64,000 nucleotides of DNA, from positions 564,816-628,815 of the forward strand of contig NZ_GG729933.1 in the NCBI RefSeq assembly GCF_000160135.1. Reading direction: 5' to 3'. Below are positions 24,571-33,683 of the stretch, in pieces. The notes below the pieces were generated by a model, which had not been told where the DNA came from, did no database searches, and saw only the letters and a list, made by a program, of their open reading frames with translations. How positions within the stretch are numbered: the stretch's first letter is position 1; every line of letters begins with the position of its first letter. The position numbers were made by a program, and so were the translations under genes. This stretch comes from Oribacterium sp. oral taxon 078 str. F0262. GTDB lineage: Bacteria > Bacillota > Clostridia > Lachnospirales > Lachnospiraceae.

Positions 24571-25758
24571 CTAGCGGCAGAGTATGAGCTCCGCCTCTTC
24601 GACGGCCTTATCCGTCATGGCTTCGATCTCCGGGAGGAGCCTCTCCTCGGAGCTTCGTATCTTTTCCGGTACGGGCTTTGTGACCGGGTGACGCGCGACA
24701 AAGATGGTGCAGCAGTCCTCGTAGGGCTCGATCGAGGTCTCGTAGGTCCCGATCCTCTCCGCGATATCGACGATCTCCTGCTTATCGAAGGCGATCAGGG
24801 GGCGGTAGACCGGAAGGCGGCAGACCTCATTGGTGCATACGAGGCTCTGCATGGTCTGGCTTGCGACCTGGCCGATGGATTCGCCTGTGATGAGCCCGAT
24901 GCAGTCCCGCTTTTCCGCGATTCTCTCCGCGATCCGCATCATATAGCGTCTCATCAGGATGGTCAGCTCGTCGTGGGGACATTTCTCGTAGATCGCAAGC
25001 TGGATCTCCGTGAAGTTCACGACGTGGAGTGCGACGGGACCCGCGTAGCGGGAGAGCTTTTCCGCGAGGTCTACGACCTTCTGCTTTGCCCGCTCCGAGG
25101 TATAGGGAGGCGCATGAAAATAGCAGGCCTCGATGAGCGCGCCTCTTTTTGCGATCATATAGCCTGCGGCCGGGGAGTCGATCCCCCCGGAGAGGAGCAG
25201 CATCGCCTTTCCGTTTGTGCCAAGGGGCATGCCTCCGGGACCCGGGATGATCTCGGAGTAGAGATTGATGAACTGGCGGATCTCCACGTGGAGGCGGACC
25301 TCGGGATTATGGACGTCGACGGAGCTCTCCGGGAAGGCGTCGAGGATTTCGTGCCCGAGCTCCGCGTCGATCTCCGGGGAGCTGAGCGGAAAGCTCTTGT
25401 CGGCTCTTCTCGTATAGACCTTGAAGCTTTTTTTCTTTCCGCGGTAGAGCTCTCCCCAGTAGGAGAGGACCTCCCGCTTCAGGCTCTCGATATTCCCGTC
25501 GTTTTCAAACTGGACCATGGGGCAGATGCCGATGATGCCGAAGACATGGCGAAGCGCTTCGATGAGGCTCTCCGGGTCATAGTCCTCGGATTTTGAGCTC
25601 ACATAGATTCTGCCGCGCTCTCTCGTGACGCGGAAGGAGCCCTCCGCCCTCTTCAGTTTCCTCCGGATATCGTGTACCAGCGCGTCCTCAAAGACATAGC
25701 GGTTCTTCCCCTTGGTTCCGATCTCCGAGTATTTGATCAAAAAGCTGTGATAAAGCAT
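24571..25758 (-). CDS. thiI: tRNA 4-thiouridine synthase ThiI (no rhodanese domain)
   Basis: 395 residues. The N-terminal ferredoxin-like and THUMP domains ('SLIEALRHVFGIIGICPM') are followed by a PP-loop ATPase with 'AMLLLSGGIDSPAAGYMIAKRG'. There is no C-terminal rhodanese domain, as in Firmicutes ThiI, so sulfur should come directly from a NifZ-type cysteine desulfurase. It adenylates U8 of tRNA and adds sulfur. It sits 9 bp behind the HPr-like gene and shares its transcript. Confidence 0.95.
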   Translation of the reverse strand: MLYHSFLIKYSEIGTKGKNRYVFEDALVHDIRRKLKRAEGSFRVTRERGRIYVSSKSEDYDPESLIEALRHVFGIIGICPMVQFENDGNIESLKREVLSYWGELYRGKKKSFKVYTRRADKSFPLSSPEIDAELGHEILDAFPESSVDVHNPEVRLHVEIRQFINLYSEIIPGPGGMPLGTNGKAMLLLSGGIDSPAAGYMIAKRGALIEACYFHAPPYTSERAKQKVVDLAEKLSRYAGPVALHVVNFTEIQLAIYEKCPHDELTILMRRYMMRIAERIAEKRDCIGLITGESIGQVASQTMQSLVCTNEVCRLPVYRPLIAFDKQEIVDIAERIGTYETSIEPYEDCCTIFVARHPVTKPVPEKIRSSEERLLPEIEAMTDKAVEEAELILCR

Positions 25759-25767
25759 AGGCCTCCG

Positions 25768-26010
25768 TTACGCGCCGATGATGTAGGGCTTTAAGACGGA
25801 GAGGATCTCGTCCATGCGGTTTGCGTCGGCGTGGATGTTCAAGTCGATCGGCTTCGAGAGGTCCAGGGAAAAGATCCCCATGATGGACTTTGCGTCAATG
25901 ACATAGCGGCCGGATACGAGGTCGAAGTCCACGTCCGTGAAGCGGACGAGATCGTTGACGAAGGACTTTACTTTATCGATGGAATTCAATGAGATGCGAA
26001 CGGTTTTCAT
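25768..26010 (-). CDS. HPr-like regulatory protein lacking the phospho-histidine
   Basis: 80 residues from the ATG at 26008-26010, with GGAGGG on the minus strand at 26014-26019. The fold and the block 'AKSIMGIFSLDLSKPIDL' match HPr, with S42 at the regulatory serine position. The GLHARPA segment with His15 is absent, and the only histidine is H60. Like Crh of Bacillus, it should be unable to pass phosphate in the PTS but could be phosphorylated by HPr kinase and act in regulation. Divergent from mtaB. Confidence 0.88.
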   Translation of the reverse strand: MKTVRISLNSIDKVKSFVNDLVRFTDVDFDLVSGRYVIDAKSIMGIFSLDLSKPIDLNIHADANRMDEILSVLKPYIIGA

Positions 26011-26187
26011 GTTCCCTCCTTTTGTCCGGACGGCCCGGCAGGACTCTTTTGCCCGCTGCAGCTTGACCGCCCATTGACGATATTTCGTAAGTAATGTAGC
26101 ATATCCGGAGGGAAACGTCCATACTGCATTGCCGTATGGCGGGGAGAAAGTGACGTGAGAGAGCGGGGGGAGAGAGCGGGAAAAACG

Positions 26188-27570
26188 ATGGAGATCAGGG
26201 GACTTTCTGTGGCGGTGCACAATCTGGGATGCAAGGTGAACGCCTACGAGGCGGAGGCGATGCTCCGGGAACTTGAGAATGCGGGGGCCCGCATCGTCCC
26301 CTGGGAGGAGAGGGCGGATATCTATCTCATCAATACCTGCTCCGTCACCAATATCGCGGACAAAAAGTCCCGGCAGATGCTTCACAGGGCACGGGCGAAG
26401 AATCCGGATGCGATCGTGGTGGGGACCGGCTGCTATGTGCAGGCGCGGAAGGAGGAGCTCCTTTCCGACGGGAGCGTAGACCTTCTCATCGGGAATGCGG
26501 GGAAGGGGAGGATCGCGGAGCTCCTTTCGGACTACCTCCGGGGAGATCGGACCCCGGTCTGCTTCGATCTCCGCTCTGTCCATGGCTATGAGGAGTTTTC
26601 CGCCGGGGGGAGGACGGAGAGAGCGAGGGCGTTTCTGAAGGTTCAGGACGGCTGCGGGCAGTTTTGCAGCTATTGCATCATACCCTATCTCCGGGGAGAG
26701 ATCCGGAGCAGGGCTCTTCCGGATATTCTGCGGGAGGTCCGGGCGCTCTCCGAGGGAGGCTACCGCGAGATCGTTCTGACGGGGATCCACCTCTCCTCCT
26801 ATGGGATGGAGAGCTGCGGGGACAGAGAGAGACGGGAGAGAGCCTTTAACGCCGCCCTTCCCTCGGAGAGCCTTCTTTCTCTCATACGGGAGGTGGCCTC
26901 TGTGAGCGGGATAGAGAGAGTTCGGCTCGGGAGTCTGGAGCCCAGGATCATCAGCAGGGACTTCGTGCGTGCTCTCTCCGGGATCCCGGAATTTTGCCCC
27001 CATTTTCACCTCTCTTTGCAGAGCGGCTCGGACCGGACGCTCCGGGCGATGAACCGCCATTACGACAGCGCGGCCTTCCGGGAGAGCGCAAAGATCATCC
27101 GGGAGAGCTTTCCGGATGCGGCTCTCACCACGGATGTGATTGTCGGCTTTCCCGGGGAGACGGAGGAGGACTTTTCGGAGAGCCTTCGCTTTATTTCAGA
27201 GATCGGCTTCTATGAGCTTCATGTCTTTAAATATTCGAGGAGGAGGGGAACCGCAGCGGAGCGGATGAAGGGACAGGTCCCGGAGAAGGTGAAGGCGGAG
27301 CGCTCGGCGCGTCTTATCGCTCTTGACCGGGAGCGCTCGGCGGAATTTCGGAGGCGCTTCCTCGGGAGGCGGGAGAGCGTCCTCCTTGAGGAGAGGATAG
27401 AATGGGAGGGGAGAGGATATCTCGCCGGCTTCAACAGGGAATACGTCAGGTTCCTGATTCCCTGTGGGGAAGCAGAGGGGGAGCCGGGTAAAGTTGGCGA
27501 AATAATTTCGGCGCTCGGCGAAAAATTATGTGGCAGATATGTTCTTGCGAAGGCCGTTCAAATGAGATAG
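26188..27570 (+). CDS. mtaB: tRNA t6A methylthiotransferase MtaB
   Basis: 460 residues from ATG 26188; GTG 26155 is an upstream alternative. The N-terminal [4Fe-4S] ligands are C15, C51 and C82 ('HNLGCKVNAYEAEAM', 'NTCSVTN', 'GTGCYVQ'). The radical-SAM motif is C156-x3-C160-x2-C163, and the end is a short TRAM-like domain. The enzyme converts t6A37 to ms2t6A37 in tRNAs reading ANN codons. The order HPr-like, mtaB, ireB is a common neighbourhood in clostridia. Confidence 0.94.
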   Translation: MEIRGLSVAVHNLGCKVNAYEAEAMLRELENAGARIVPWEERADIYLINTCSVTNIADKKSRQMLHRARAKNPDAIVVGTGCYVQARKEELLSDGSVDLLIGNAGKGRIAELLSDYLRGDRTPVCFDLRSVHGYEEFSAGGRTERARAFLKVQDGCGQFCSYCIIPYLRGEIRSRALPDILREVRALSEGGYREIVLTGIHLSSYGMESCGDRERRERAFNAALPSESLLSLIREVASVSGIERVRLGSLEPRIISRDFVRALSGIPEFCPHFHLSLQSGSDRTLRAMNRHYDSAAFRESAKIIRESFPDAALTTDVIVGFPGETEEDFSESLRFISEIGFYELHVFKYSRRRGTAAERMKGQVPEKVKAERSARLIALDRERSAEFRRRFLGRRESVLLEERIEWEGRGYLAGFNREYVRFLIPCGEAEGEPGKVGEIISALGEKLCGRYVLAKAVQMR

Positions 27571-27602
27571 AATAAAAAGAGGCGTAAAAAGGACGTGACG
27601 GC

Positions 27603-27866
27603 ATGAATAAAGATTTTAGCAGCACACAGATTATCAGGCCCATGCAGGACAACAGTCTGGATGTGACTGAGGTTCTCCGGAGAGTCTATGAGGCCCTCAC
27701 AGAGAAGGGATATAACCCGATCAATCAGATTGTCGGGTATATCATGTCGGGAGATCCGACCTATATCACGAGCCATAAGGGGGCGAGGAGCCTCATTATG
27801 AAGGTGGAGAGGGATGAGATTCTGGAGGAGCTGATGTCCGCCTATGTGGAGTCGCGGCTCAGTTGA
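27603..27866 (+). CDS. ireB: IreB-family regulatory phosphoprotein
   Basis: 87 residues that match IreB (DUF965) along the whole length: '[29 protein letters not shown]', then '[29 protein letters not shown]'. In enterococci IreB is phosphorylated on N-terminal threonines by the PASTA kinase IreK and lowers cephalosporin resistance. N-terminal serines and threonines (STQ, DVT) are present here. It precedes ruvX by 190 bp without another gene. Confidence 0.95.
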   Translation: MNKDFSSTQIIRPMQDNSLDVTEVLRRVYEALTEKGYNPINQIVGYIMSGDPTYITSHKGARSLIMKVERDEILEELMSAYVESRLS

Positions 27867-28056
27867 TTGAAGCGGATAGAAATAGAAGCGGATAGAAGCG
27901 GCGGCCGAGGGGATGATGAGGGGCCGCGGGATGTCCCCGGGGAGAGAGGGAGTTCGTCCGGTGTCCTGCCGGTGGACTCCCTTTGCAGATGAAGGGGACA
28001 GCTTCCGCCTTTTCCTTGCGGGCTTTGTCTCCGCGGACTTTGAATTTTGGTGATTT

Positions 28057-28821
28057 ATGCGGATTATGGGGCTGGACTATGGGGCGAAAACGATCGGAGT
28101 CGCGGTCACGGACCCGAGTGGTCTGATTGCGCAGCCGCTTCGGACGATTTTCAGGGAACGGGAGGGAAAGCTCCGCCGGAGTCTGCAGGAGATTGCGGCG
28201 CTCGTTTCGGAGCTCTCCGTGGAGCGTATCGTCATCGGGCTTCCCTTGAATATGGATGAGACGGAGGGGGAAAGGGCAGAGAAGGCCCGGGAATTTGCCG
28301 CGCTTTTGGCGAAGCGGGTTTTGGTGCCGATTGAGTGGGTGGATGAACGCCTGACGACGATCGCCGCCCGGGAGATTCTGGATGAGAGCGGGGTCCCCAG
28401 GGAAGAGCAGAAGCGGATGATCGATCAGGTCGCCGCGCAGCTTATTCTGGAGACATGGAAGAGCCGGAAGGAGAGGCGGGGGATGAGAAGGGCTTCCTTC
28501 CGGCGGAGACAGCAAGCGGATTTTACGGGGAGACGGAGAGGACGGATGGAGAACGGGAGAATCAGACTGCGCTCTGAGGACGGGGAGCTGGAGCTTGAGG
28601 TTCTGGAGGAGACAGTGCTGCAGGGACGGCATTATATTTTGGCGGCGGATACCGAGGGAGAAGAGGACGGATCCTGCTATATTATGAAGGACATCTCTCC
28701 GGAGGATGCCGAGGAGGCGAGCTACGTCTTTGCGGAGGATGAGGAGGCGGAAGCCGTCATGGAGCTCTTTTCGAAGCTCCTGGAGGACGAGGGAATCCGC
28801 TTCGAGACGGAGGAAGGCTGA
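28057..28821 (+). CDS. ruvX: RuvX/YqgF Holliday junction resolvase fused to a DUF1292 domain
   Basis: 254 codons in one frame. Residues 1-143 are RuvX ('GLDYGAKTIGVAVTD', 'IVIGLPLNMDETEGERA', 'VEWVDERLTT' type blocks), an RNase-H-like nuclease for pre-16S rRNA and recombination intermediates. Residues 164-254 are an acidic DUF1292 domain, normally a separate downstream gene. They are joined by a ~20-residue Arg-rich linker. ATG 28546 begins the DUF1292 part in frame and has GGAGAGGACGG upstream, so internal initiation could also give a separate short protein. No stop lies between them. Confidence 0.88.
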   Translation: MRIMGLDYGAKTIGVAVTDPSGLIAQPLRTIFREREGKLRRSLQEIAALVSELSVERIVIGLPLNMDETEGERAEKAREFAALLAKRVLVPIEWVDERLTTIAAREILDESGVPREEQKRMIDQVAAQLILETWKSRKERRGMRRASFRRRQQADFTGRRRGRMENGRIRLRSEDGELELEVLEETVLQGRHYILAADTEGEEDGSCYIMKDISPEDAEEASYVFAEDEEAEAVMELFSKLLEDEGIRFETEEG

Positions 28822-28890
28822 GCCTTCTGGCGGAGCATGCTCAGAGACAGGGGGCGCTCACAGGATGGAGACTCAGTCATGGCCGCCGCG

Positions 28891-28947
28891 CCTTGGCCGC
28901 GGCAGTCGGAGCGAGAGCGTTCTTTGCCGGGCGGGAAAAGCGGCAGA
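28891..28947 (-). repeat. Half copy of repeat unit B after ruvX
   Basis: Read on the minus strand it gives CTGCCGCTTTTCCCGCCC, then AACGCTCTCGCTCC and GACTGCCGCGGCCA, the same order as the left half of the element at 62.4 kb. No matching right arm is present. It lies 70 bp after the ruvX stop and before the RNase J promoter region. Confidence 0.7.
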
Positions 28948-28999
28948 GAATGTACCGTTAAGATCCGTGCCAAAGACAGGCACAATGATAAAGGATAAG

Positions 29000-29019
29000 T
29001 ATACATAATACGATGTATA
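29000..29019 (+). promoter_or_regulatory. Palindrome in the RNase J leader
   Basis: TATACAT (29000-29006) and ATGTATA (29013-29019) are inverted repeats around AATACG, ending right before the AGAGAGG ribosome binding site. The AT-rich block may be both a promoter -10 region and an operator or 5'-UTR hairpin. RNase J is often autoregulated at its 5' end, but nothing here proves it. Confidence 0.4.
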
Positions 29020-29028
29020 AGAGAGGCA

Positions 29029-30876
29029 ATGAGAGAAGTGACGGAAAAAACGAAAGAATTGAAGACGACGGAGACAAGAAGAGGAAGAACAGTGCAGCTT
29101 CTGCATTCAGAGAGCATGGGAAGAACGGGAGGCCGTGCGGATAGAACGAGATCGGCAGAGCACGGCGGCAGAAGGCAGACGGAGCAGCAGACGAAGGGGG
29201 CAAGGGCAGGGGCAGGAGGCTCTGTGAGAGTGATTCCCCTCGGGGGCCTGGATCAGATCGGCATGAATATCACGGCCATTGAGACGGAGGAGAGCCTGAT
29301 CATCGTGGACTGCGGTCTCTCCTTTCCCTCCGACGATATGCTGGGGATCGACCTGGTCATCCCGGATATCAGTTATCTTAAGAGCAAGATGGAGAAGATC
29401 AAGGGCTTCGTCATTACGCACGGACATGAGGATCATATCGGCGCGCTCCCCTATGTCCTGCAGCAGATCAATGTCCCGGTCTATGCGACGAAGCTGACCC
29501 TCGCTCTGATCGAGAGAAAGCTCGTGGAGAGAGGGATGGATCAGCTCGTGAAGACGAAGACCATGAAGTTCGGGCAGACCGTGAACTTCGGCGACCTGAA
29601 GGTGGAGTTTGTGAAGACGAACCATTCCATCCAGGATGCGGCGGCGCTCGCGATCTATACGCCCGCCGGAGTTTTGGTCCACACGGGGGACTTCAAGGTC
29701 GATTACACGCCGGTCTTCGGGGATCAGATCGATCTTCAGCGCTTTGCGGAGCTCGGAAAGAACGGCGTTCTCGCGATGTTTTCGGATTCGACGAATGCGG
29801 AAAAGCCCGGCTCCACGATGTCGGAGAGGACGGTCGGAAGAACCTTCGACCTGATTTTTGCGGAGCATAAGAACAACCGCATCCTGGTCGCGACCTTCGC
29901 CTCCAATGTGGACAGGGTGCAGCAGATCATCAATACCGCGGCGAAGTACGGGCGGAAGGTCGTCGTCGAGGGGAGGTCCATGGTCAATGTCATCAGTGTG
30001 GCTTCGGAGCTCCACTACATCAATATCCCGGAGGGGACCCTCATTGACATCGAGAATCTGAAGGACTATCCGGATGAGAAGACGGTGCTCATCACGACGG
30101 GCTCTCAGGGGGAGTCCATGGCGGCTCTGTCCCGGATGGCGAGCGGGATGCACAGGAAGGTGCATATCACACCGAACGATGTGATTGTCATGTCCTCCCA
30201 TCCGATCCCCGGGAATGAGCTCGCGGTCGACAAGGTCGTGAATGAGCTCACGAAGCAGCATGCTCAGGTGATCATGCAGGACACGCATGTCTCCGGCCAC
30301 GCCTGCTCGGAGGATCTGAAGCTCCTCTACTCCCTGGTAAAGCCGAGGTATGCGATCCCGGTCCACGGGGAGTATCATCACAGGAGGGCGGCCGCAGAGC
30401 TCGCCGCCGCGGTCGGTGTCGAGAGGGAGAACTGCCTCATCCTGGAGAACGGCGATGTACTGCAGTTTTCCGCCGAGTCCGGTGAGATGAAGGCAGAGAT
30501 CAGGGATCATGTCCAGGCGGGCGGGATCTTTGTCGACGGCCTCGGGGTAGGAGATGTGGGAAACATCGTGATCCGGGACCGCCAGAACCTCGCGCAGAAC
30601 GGGATTATCGTCGTCGTGCTGACGCTGGAGAAGTATTCCGGGCACCTTCTCGCCGGTCCGGACCTGATTTCCCGCGGCTTTGTCTATGTGAGGGAGTCCG
30701 AGGATCTCATGGAGGAAGCCAGGGTGCAGGTGCAGGATGCCGTGGATGACTGTCTCGTGAGGCACGTGAACGACTGGGGGAAGATCAAGAATATCATAAA
30801 GGACAGTCTCGCGGATTTTCTCTGGAAGAGAATCAAGAGAAATCCGGTCATACTCCCGGTGATTATGGAGGTCTAG
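29029..30876 (+). CDS. rnj: Ribonuclease J
   Basis: 615 residues. The metallo-beta-lactamase signature HGHEDH is at 131-136, the beta-CASP region follows ('LVATFASNVDRVQQIINTA'), and the C-terminus is the RNase J tail. It has 5'-3' exoribonuclease and endoribonuclease activity and is central to mRNA decay and rRNA maturation in Firmicutes. The first ~64 residues are an unusual, basic, Arg/Thr/Gly-rich extension that precedes the usual start near 'GSVRVIPLGGLDQIGMN'. ATG 29029 is favoured by AGAGAGG. Confidence 0.95.
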   Translation: MREVTEKTKELKTTETRRGRTVQLLHSESMGRTGGRADRTRSAEHGGRRQTEQQTKGARAGAGGSVRVIPLGGLDQIGMNITAIETEESLIIVDCGLSFPSDDMLGIDLVIPDISYLKSKMEKIKGFVITHGHEDHIGALPYVLQQINVPVYATKLTLALIERKLVERGMDQLVKTKTMKFGQTVNFGDLKVEFVKTNHSIQDAAALAIYTPAGVLVHTGDFKVDYTPVFGDQIDLQRFAELGKNGVLAMFSDSTNAEKPGSTMSERTVGRTFDLIFAEHKNNRILVATFASNVDRVQQIINTAAKYGRKVVVEGRSMVNVISVASELHYINIPEGTLIDIENLKDYPDEKTVLITTGSQGESMAALSRMASGMHRKVHITPNDVIVMSSHPIPGNELAVDKVVNELTKQHAQVIMQDTHVSGHACSEDLKLLYSLVKPRYAIPVHGEYHHRRAAAELAAAVGVERENCLILENGDVLQFSAESGEMKAEIRDHVQAGGIFVDGLGVGDVGNIVIRDRQNLAQNGIIVVVLTLEKYSGHLLAGPDLISRGFVYVRESEDLMEEARVQVQDAVDDCLVRHVNDWGKIKNIIKDSLADFLWKRIKRNPVILPVIMEV

Positions 30877-30885
30877 GGACTTGTG

Positions 30886-31419
30886 ATGGGAAGACGGAAA
30901 GCGGTCAGAACGGTATCCTCAGCCATCATCGGAGCGGCCTGGCGGGTCATCCTCTTTATGCTCGTCATCTACTTTTTGCAGATCGGCGCGCTCATGGCCT
31001 ATCGCTACGGGCACGGCCTTCTCTATCAGCACGCCATGGAGGAGCCGCCGGGGACGGAGGCAAGCATTGAGATCCTGAAGGGGGAGAGCCGCCGCGCGAT
31101 CGCGGAGAAGCTTGAAAAGGCGGGACTCATCGATAATCAGGATGCCTTTCTCTTTCAGTCGAGGCTCTATAAGGCGGAGTTTGTGCCGGGGAGCTATACC
31201 CTGAACCGCTCGATGTCCATAAAGGAGCTCATCGATTATCTGAAGGAGGAGGGGCGGAAGCTCACGGAGCTTCGGGAGCGGAAGCTTCTGACAAACGATG
31301 CGGAATCCGAGGGAGCTTCGCAGGACTCCCAGGACTCGCAGGAAGCTGCCGGAGACGAGGCCGATGTGACGATCGGGGACTCCCCGGTAGAGGGAGAGAG
31401 CAGCCGCGGGGCAGGATAG
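30886..31419 (+). CDS. MltG/YceG-like membrane protein without catalytic domain
   Basis: 177 residues from ATG 30886. A single membrane helix (about 15-40) is followed by 'ASIEILKGESRRAIAEKLEKAGLI' and 'FVPGSYTLNRSMSIKELIDYL', the LysM-like start of endolytic transglycosylase MltG. The catalytic YceG domain (about 200 residues) is absent and replaced by a short acidic Ser/Asp/Glu tail. It may bind peptidoglycan or regulate rather than cleave. Such short forms occur in clostridia. Confidence 0.75.
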   Translation: MGRRKAVRTVSSAIIGAAWRVILFMLVIYFLQIGALMAYRYGHGLLYQHAMEEPPGTEASIEILKGESRRAIAEKLEKAGLIDNQDAFLFQSRLYKAEFVPGSYTLNRSMSIKELIDYLKEEGRKLTELRERKLLTNDAESEGASQDSQDSQEAAGDEADVTIGDSPVEGESSRGAG

Positions 31420-31674
31420 CGGCCGGACTTCCTGCATCGATCCGAAAGGGCGCAGTATTTTCCCGCCCCGCTTTCATCCCCGGGAACGGGAGGTCTTCTG
31501 TCCCCCATGCAAGCGCTGTTATGGAGCGAAGCGGTGTCTTTATGATCTATATGGCAGCCGGAGGGAGAAGGCTTTGATCCGGGCAGCGGACTTTGGAAAA
31601 AGCGGCGGGGAAAGAATGAGGAGGCAAATAGGATTATCACAGAGGAGCATGTTCTCGATTTCATTCGTTCTCTG

Positions 31675-32457
31675 ATGGGGGAGGAGGAGCCTTTCCTTGA
31701 GAAGATACGGGGGGAAGCGCTGGCAGGGGCAGTCCCGATCATACGGGATGAGACGGCGGCGCTTCTTCGGCTTTTTCTGCTTTTGAAAAGGCCGAAGAGG
31801 GTGCTGGAGCTCGGCGCGGCGGTAGGCTACTCCGCTCTTTTCATGGCGGGCTTCCTACCGGAGGGAGGGCGGATTCTCACGGTGGAGAGCTGCCCGAGAA
31901 GGGCGGAGGAGGCGAGGGCCAATATCGCGGGGAGCCCTTTTTCGGACAGGATCGATCTCTTCGAGGGGGACGCGGGGGAGCTCCTCTCCTCTCTTTCCGA
32001 AAGAGGGGAGAAATTTCCGTTTATTTTTTTGGATGCGGCGAAGGCCCAGTACCCGGTCTGGCTCCCGACGCTTCTCCGCCTTCTCACAGAGGGAGGCATC
32101 CTCTTAAGTGACAATGTCCTTTTGGACGGGGAGATCGCGAAGAGCCGCTTTGAGATCCCGAGGAGGGACCGGACCATACACAGGCGCATGAGAGACTATC
32201 TTTTCTCGATCACGCACAGCAGGAAGCTTCGGACGGCTGTCCTCCCGGTCGGAGACGGACTTTCGGTCAGCTTGCGCTGCCCGGAGGCCGCGGAGCCCGC
32301 CTCCCCTCCGATCAGAGCGGGCGTCTCCCCTTCGCTGGGAAAAAGGGAAGGAGAGGACGGAGGGGGAAGAGCTCCCGGAGAAGGGATGCGGGAAGCAGAA
32401 GGACAGCTGTATTTGCAGCGGGGAAGAGACAGAGAAAGAGGGAAGGGAAGAGAGTGA
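31675..32457 (+). CDS. Class I O-methyltransferase (COMT-like), unusual start
   Basis: 260 residues from the first ATG (31675). 'RVLELGAAVGYSALFMAGFL' is the SAM-binding motif, and 'FIFLDAAKAQYPVWLP' and 'GGILLSDNVLLDGE' are family blocks. The conserved N-terminus 'IITEEHVLDFIRSL' is encoded immediately upstream in the same frame, with no ATG, GTG or TTG. A GAGGAGG site at 31618-31624 sits 8 bp before ATT 31633, so an AUU start or a frameshift from ATG 31616 is likely. A ~57-residue low-complexity tail follows residue 203. It overlaps the next gene by 4 bp. Confidence 0.85.
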   Translation: MGEEEPFLEKIRGEALAGAVPIIRDETAALLRLFLLLKRPKRVLELGAAVGYSALFMAGFLPEGGRILTVESCPRRAEEARANIAGSPFSDRIDLFEGDAGELLSSLSERGEKFPFIFLDAAKAQYPVWLPTLLRLLTEGGILLSDNVLLDGEIAKSRFEIPRRDRTIHRRMRDYLFSITHSRKLRTAVLPVGDGLSVSLRCPEAAEPASPPIRAGVSPSLGKREGEDGGGRAPGEGMREAEGQLYLQRGRDRERGKGRE

Positions 32458-33677
32458 GACGGACAGAGCTCCTTCTTCCGGCGGGATCGCCGGAGGGGCT
32501 GAAGACAGCGCTTCGCTACGGGGCGGATGCGGTCTACCTCGGAGGGGAGGCCTACGGCCTTCGCGCAAAGGCGAGAAATTTCAGCATGGATGAGATCCTC
32601 TCCGGCGTGCGCTATGCGCATGAGAGGGGGGCGAGAGTCTATGTGACAGCGAACATCCTCGCAAGAAACGGGGATCTTTCCGGTGTCAGGGAGTATTTCC
32701 GGGAGCTTCGGGGGAGCGGGGTCGATGCGGTGCTGATCGCAGATCCCGGGATCTTCCTTCTCGCAAGGGAGGAGATGCCGGAGATGGAGCTTCACATCTC
32801 GACCCAGGCGAACTGCACCAACTACGAGAGCTTTCTCTTTTGGCACAGGCTCGGAGCAAAGAGAGTCGTGGCCGCAAGAGAGCTTTCTCTTTCGGAGCTC
32901 TCGGAGATCCGGAGGAGGATCCCCGCATCGCTTGAGATCGAGGCCTTTGTGCACGGGGCGATGTGCATGTCCTATTCCGGAAGATGCCTCCTCTCCGATT
33001 TCATGACGGGGAGGGACGCAAACCATGGGGAATGCACGCATCCCTGCCGCTGGAATTACTGTCTCGTCGAGGAGAAGCGCCCGGGGGAATATTTTCCGGT
33101 CTATGAGAACGAGAGGGGGACCTATATCCTAAGCTCTCAGGACCTCTCCATGATCGGGCATATCCCGGAGCTCCTCTCAGCCGGCATCGACTCTCTGAAG
33201 GTCGAGGGGAGGATGAAGACAGAGCTCTATACCGCAACCGTCGGGAGGGCTTACCGGAGGGCGATCGACGATTTTTACGAGGACCCGGAGAAATACCGGA
33301 GGAAGCTGCCCGGCTACCGGGACGAGCTTGAGAGATGCACGCACCGGGAATATTCGACGGGCTTCTACTTCGGCCCCCCGAAGCCCGGGGCCAAGGGCCA
33401 AAGGGAGAGCTATGAGAGGCCCTCCGTCTATCTCGGAAGAGCGCGGGAGCCGGGGACGGGAGGTTTTTTCGCCCTTCGACAGAAAAATAAATTTTCCGTG
33501 GGAGAGGAGATTCGGATCATGAAGCCGGACGGGAGAGATATCCCGGCAGTCGTACTCGAGATCCGGGACAAGGAGAGCGGGATCGCGCAGGACTCCTGCC
33601 CGCACGCGGGGCAGGAGCTCATGCTCCGACTCACAGCTTGTCCGGAGGAGGGGGACATCCTCCGAAGGGATGGATAG
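32454..33677 (+). CDS. U32-family peptidase-like protein (TrhP/YhbU type)
   Basis: 407 residues starting at GTG 32454 inside a GTGA overlap. 'LLLPAGSPEGLKTALRYGADAVYLGGEAYGLRAKARNF' and 'EAFVHGAMCMSYSGRCLLSDFMTGRDANHGECTHPCRW' are the U32 signatures, including the cysteines that may bind iron. U32 proteins act in tRNA 5-hydroxyuridine synthesis (TrhP) or as collagenase-like peptidases. The housekeeping setting favours tRNA modification. Confidence 0.9.
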   Translation: MRRTELLLPAGSPEGLKTALRYGADAVYLGGEAYGLRAKARNFSMDEILSGVRYAHERGARVYVTANILARNGDLSGVREYFRELRGSGVDAVLIADPGIFLLAREEMPEMELHISTQANCTNYESFLFWHRLGAKRVVAARELSLSELSEIRRRIPASLEIEAFVHGAMCMSYSGRCLLSDFMTGRDANHGECTHPCRWNYCLVEEKRPGEYFPVYENERGTYILSSQDLSMIGHIPELLSAGIDSLKVEGRMKTELYTATVGRAYRRAIDDFYEDPEKYRRKLPGYRDELERCTHREYSTGFYFGPPKPGAKGQRESYERPSVYLGRAREPGTGGFFALRQKNKFSVGEEIRIMKPDGRDIPAVVLEIRDKESGIAQDSCPHAGQELMLRLTACPEEGDILRRDG

Positions 33678-33683
33678 GAGACT

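Noticed and set aside
24092-24587. Frames of 127 and 160 codons with a repeated 45-residue peptide
   Set aside because: The 135-bp repeat period is a multiple of three, so any frame without a stop stays open. There is no start signal, and the same DNA occurs elsewhere out of frame.
29107-30765. 552-codon minus-strand frame opposite RNase J
   Set aside because: It is the antisense shadow of a strongly conserved gene, with no motif and no ribosome binding site.
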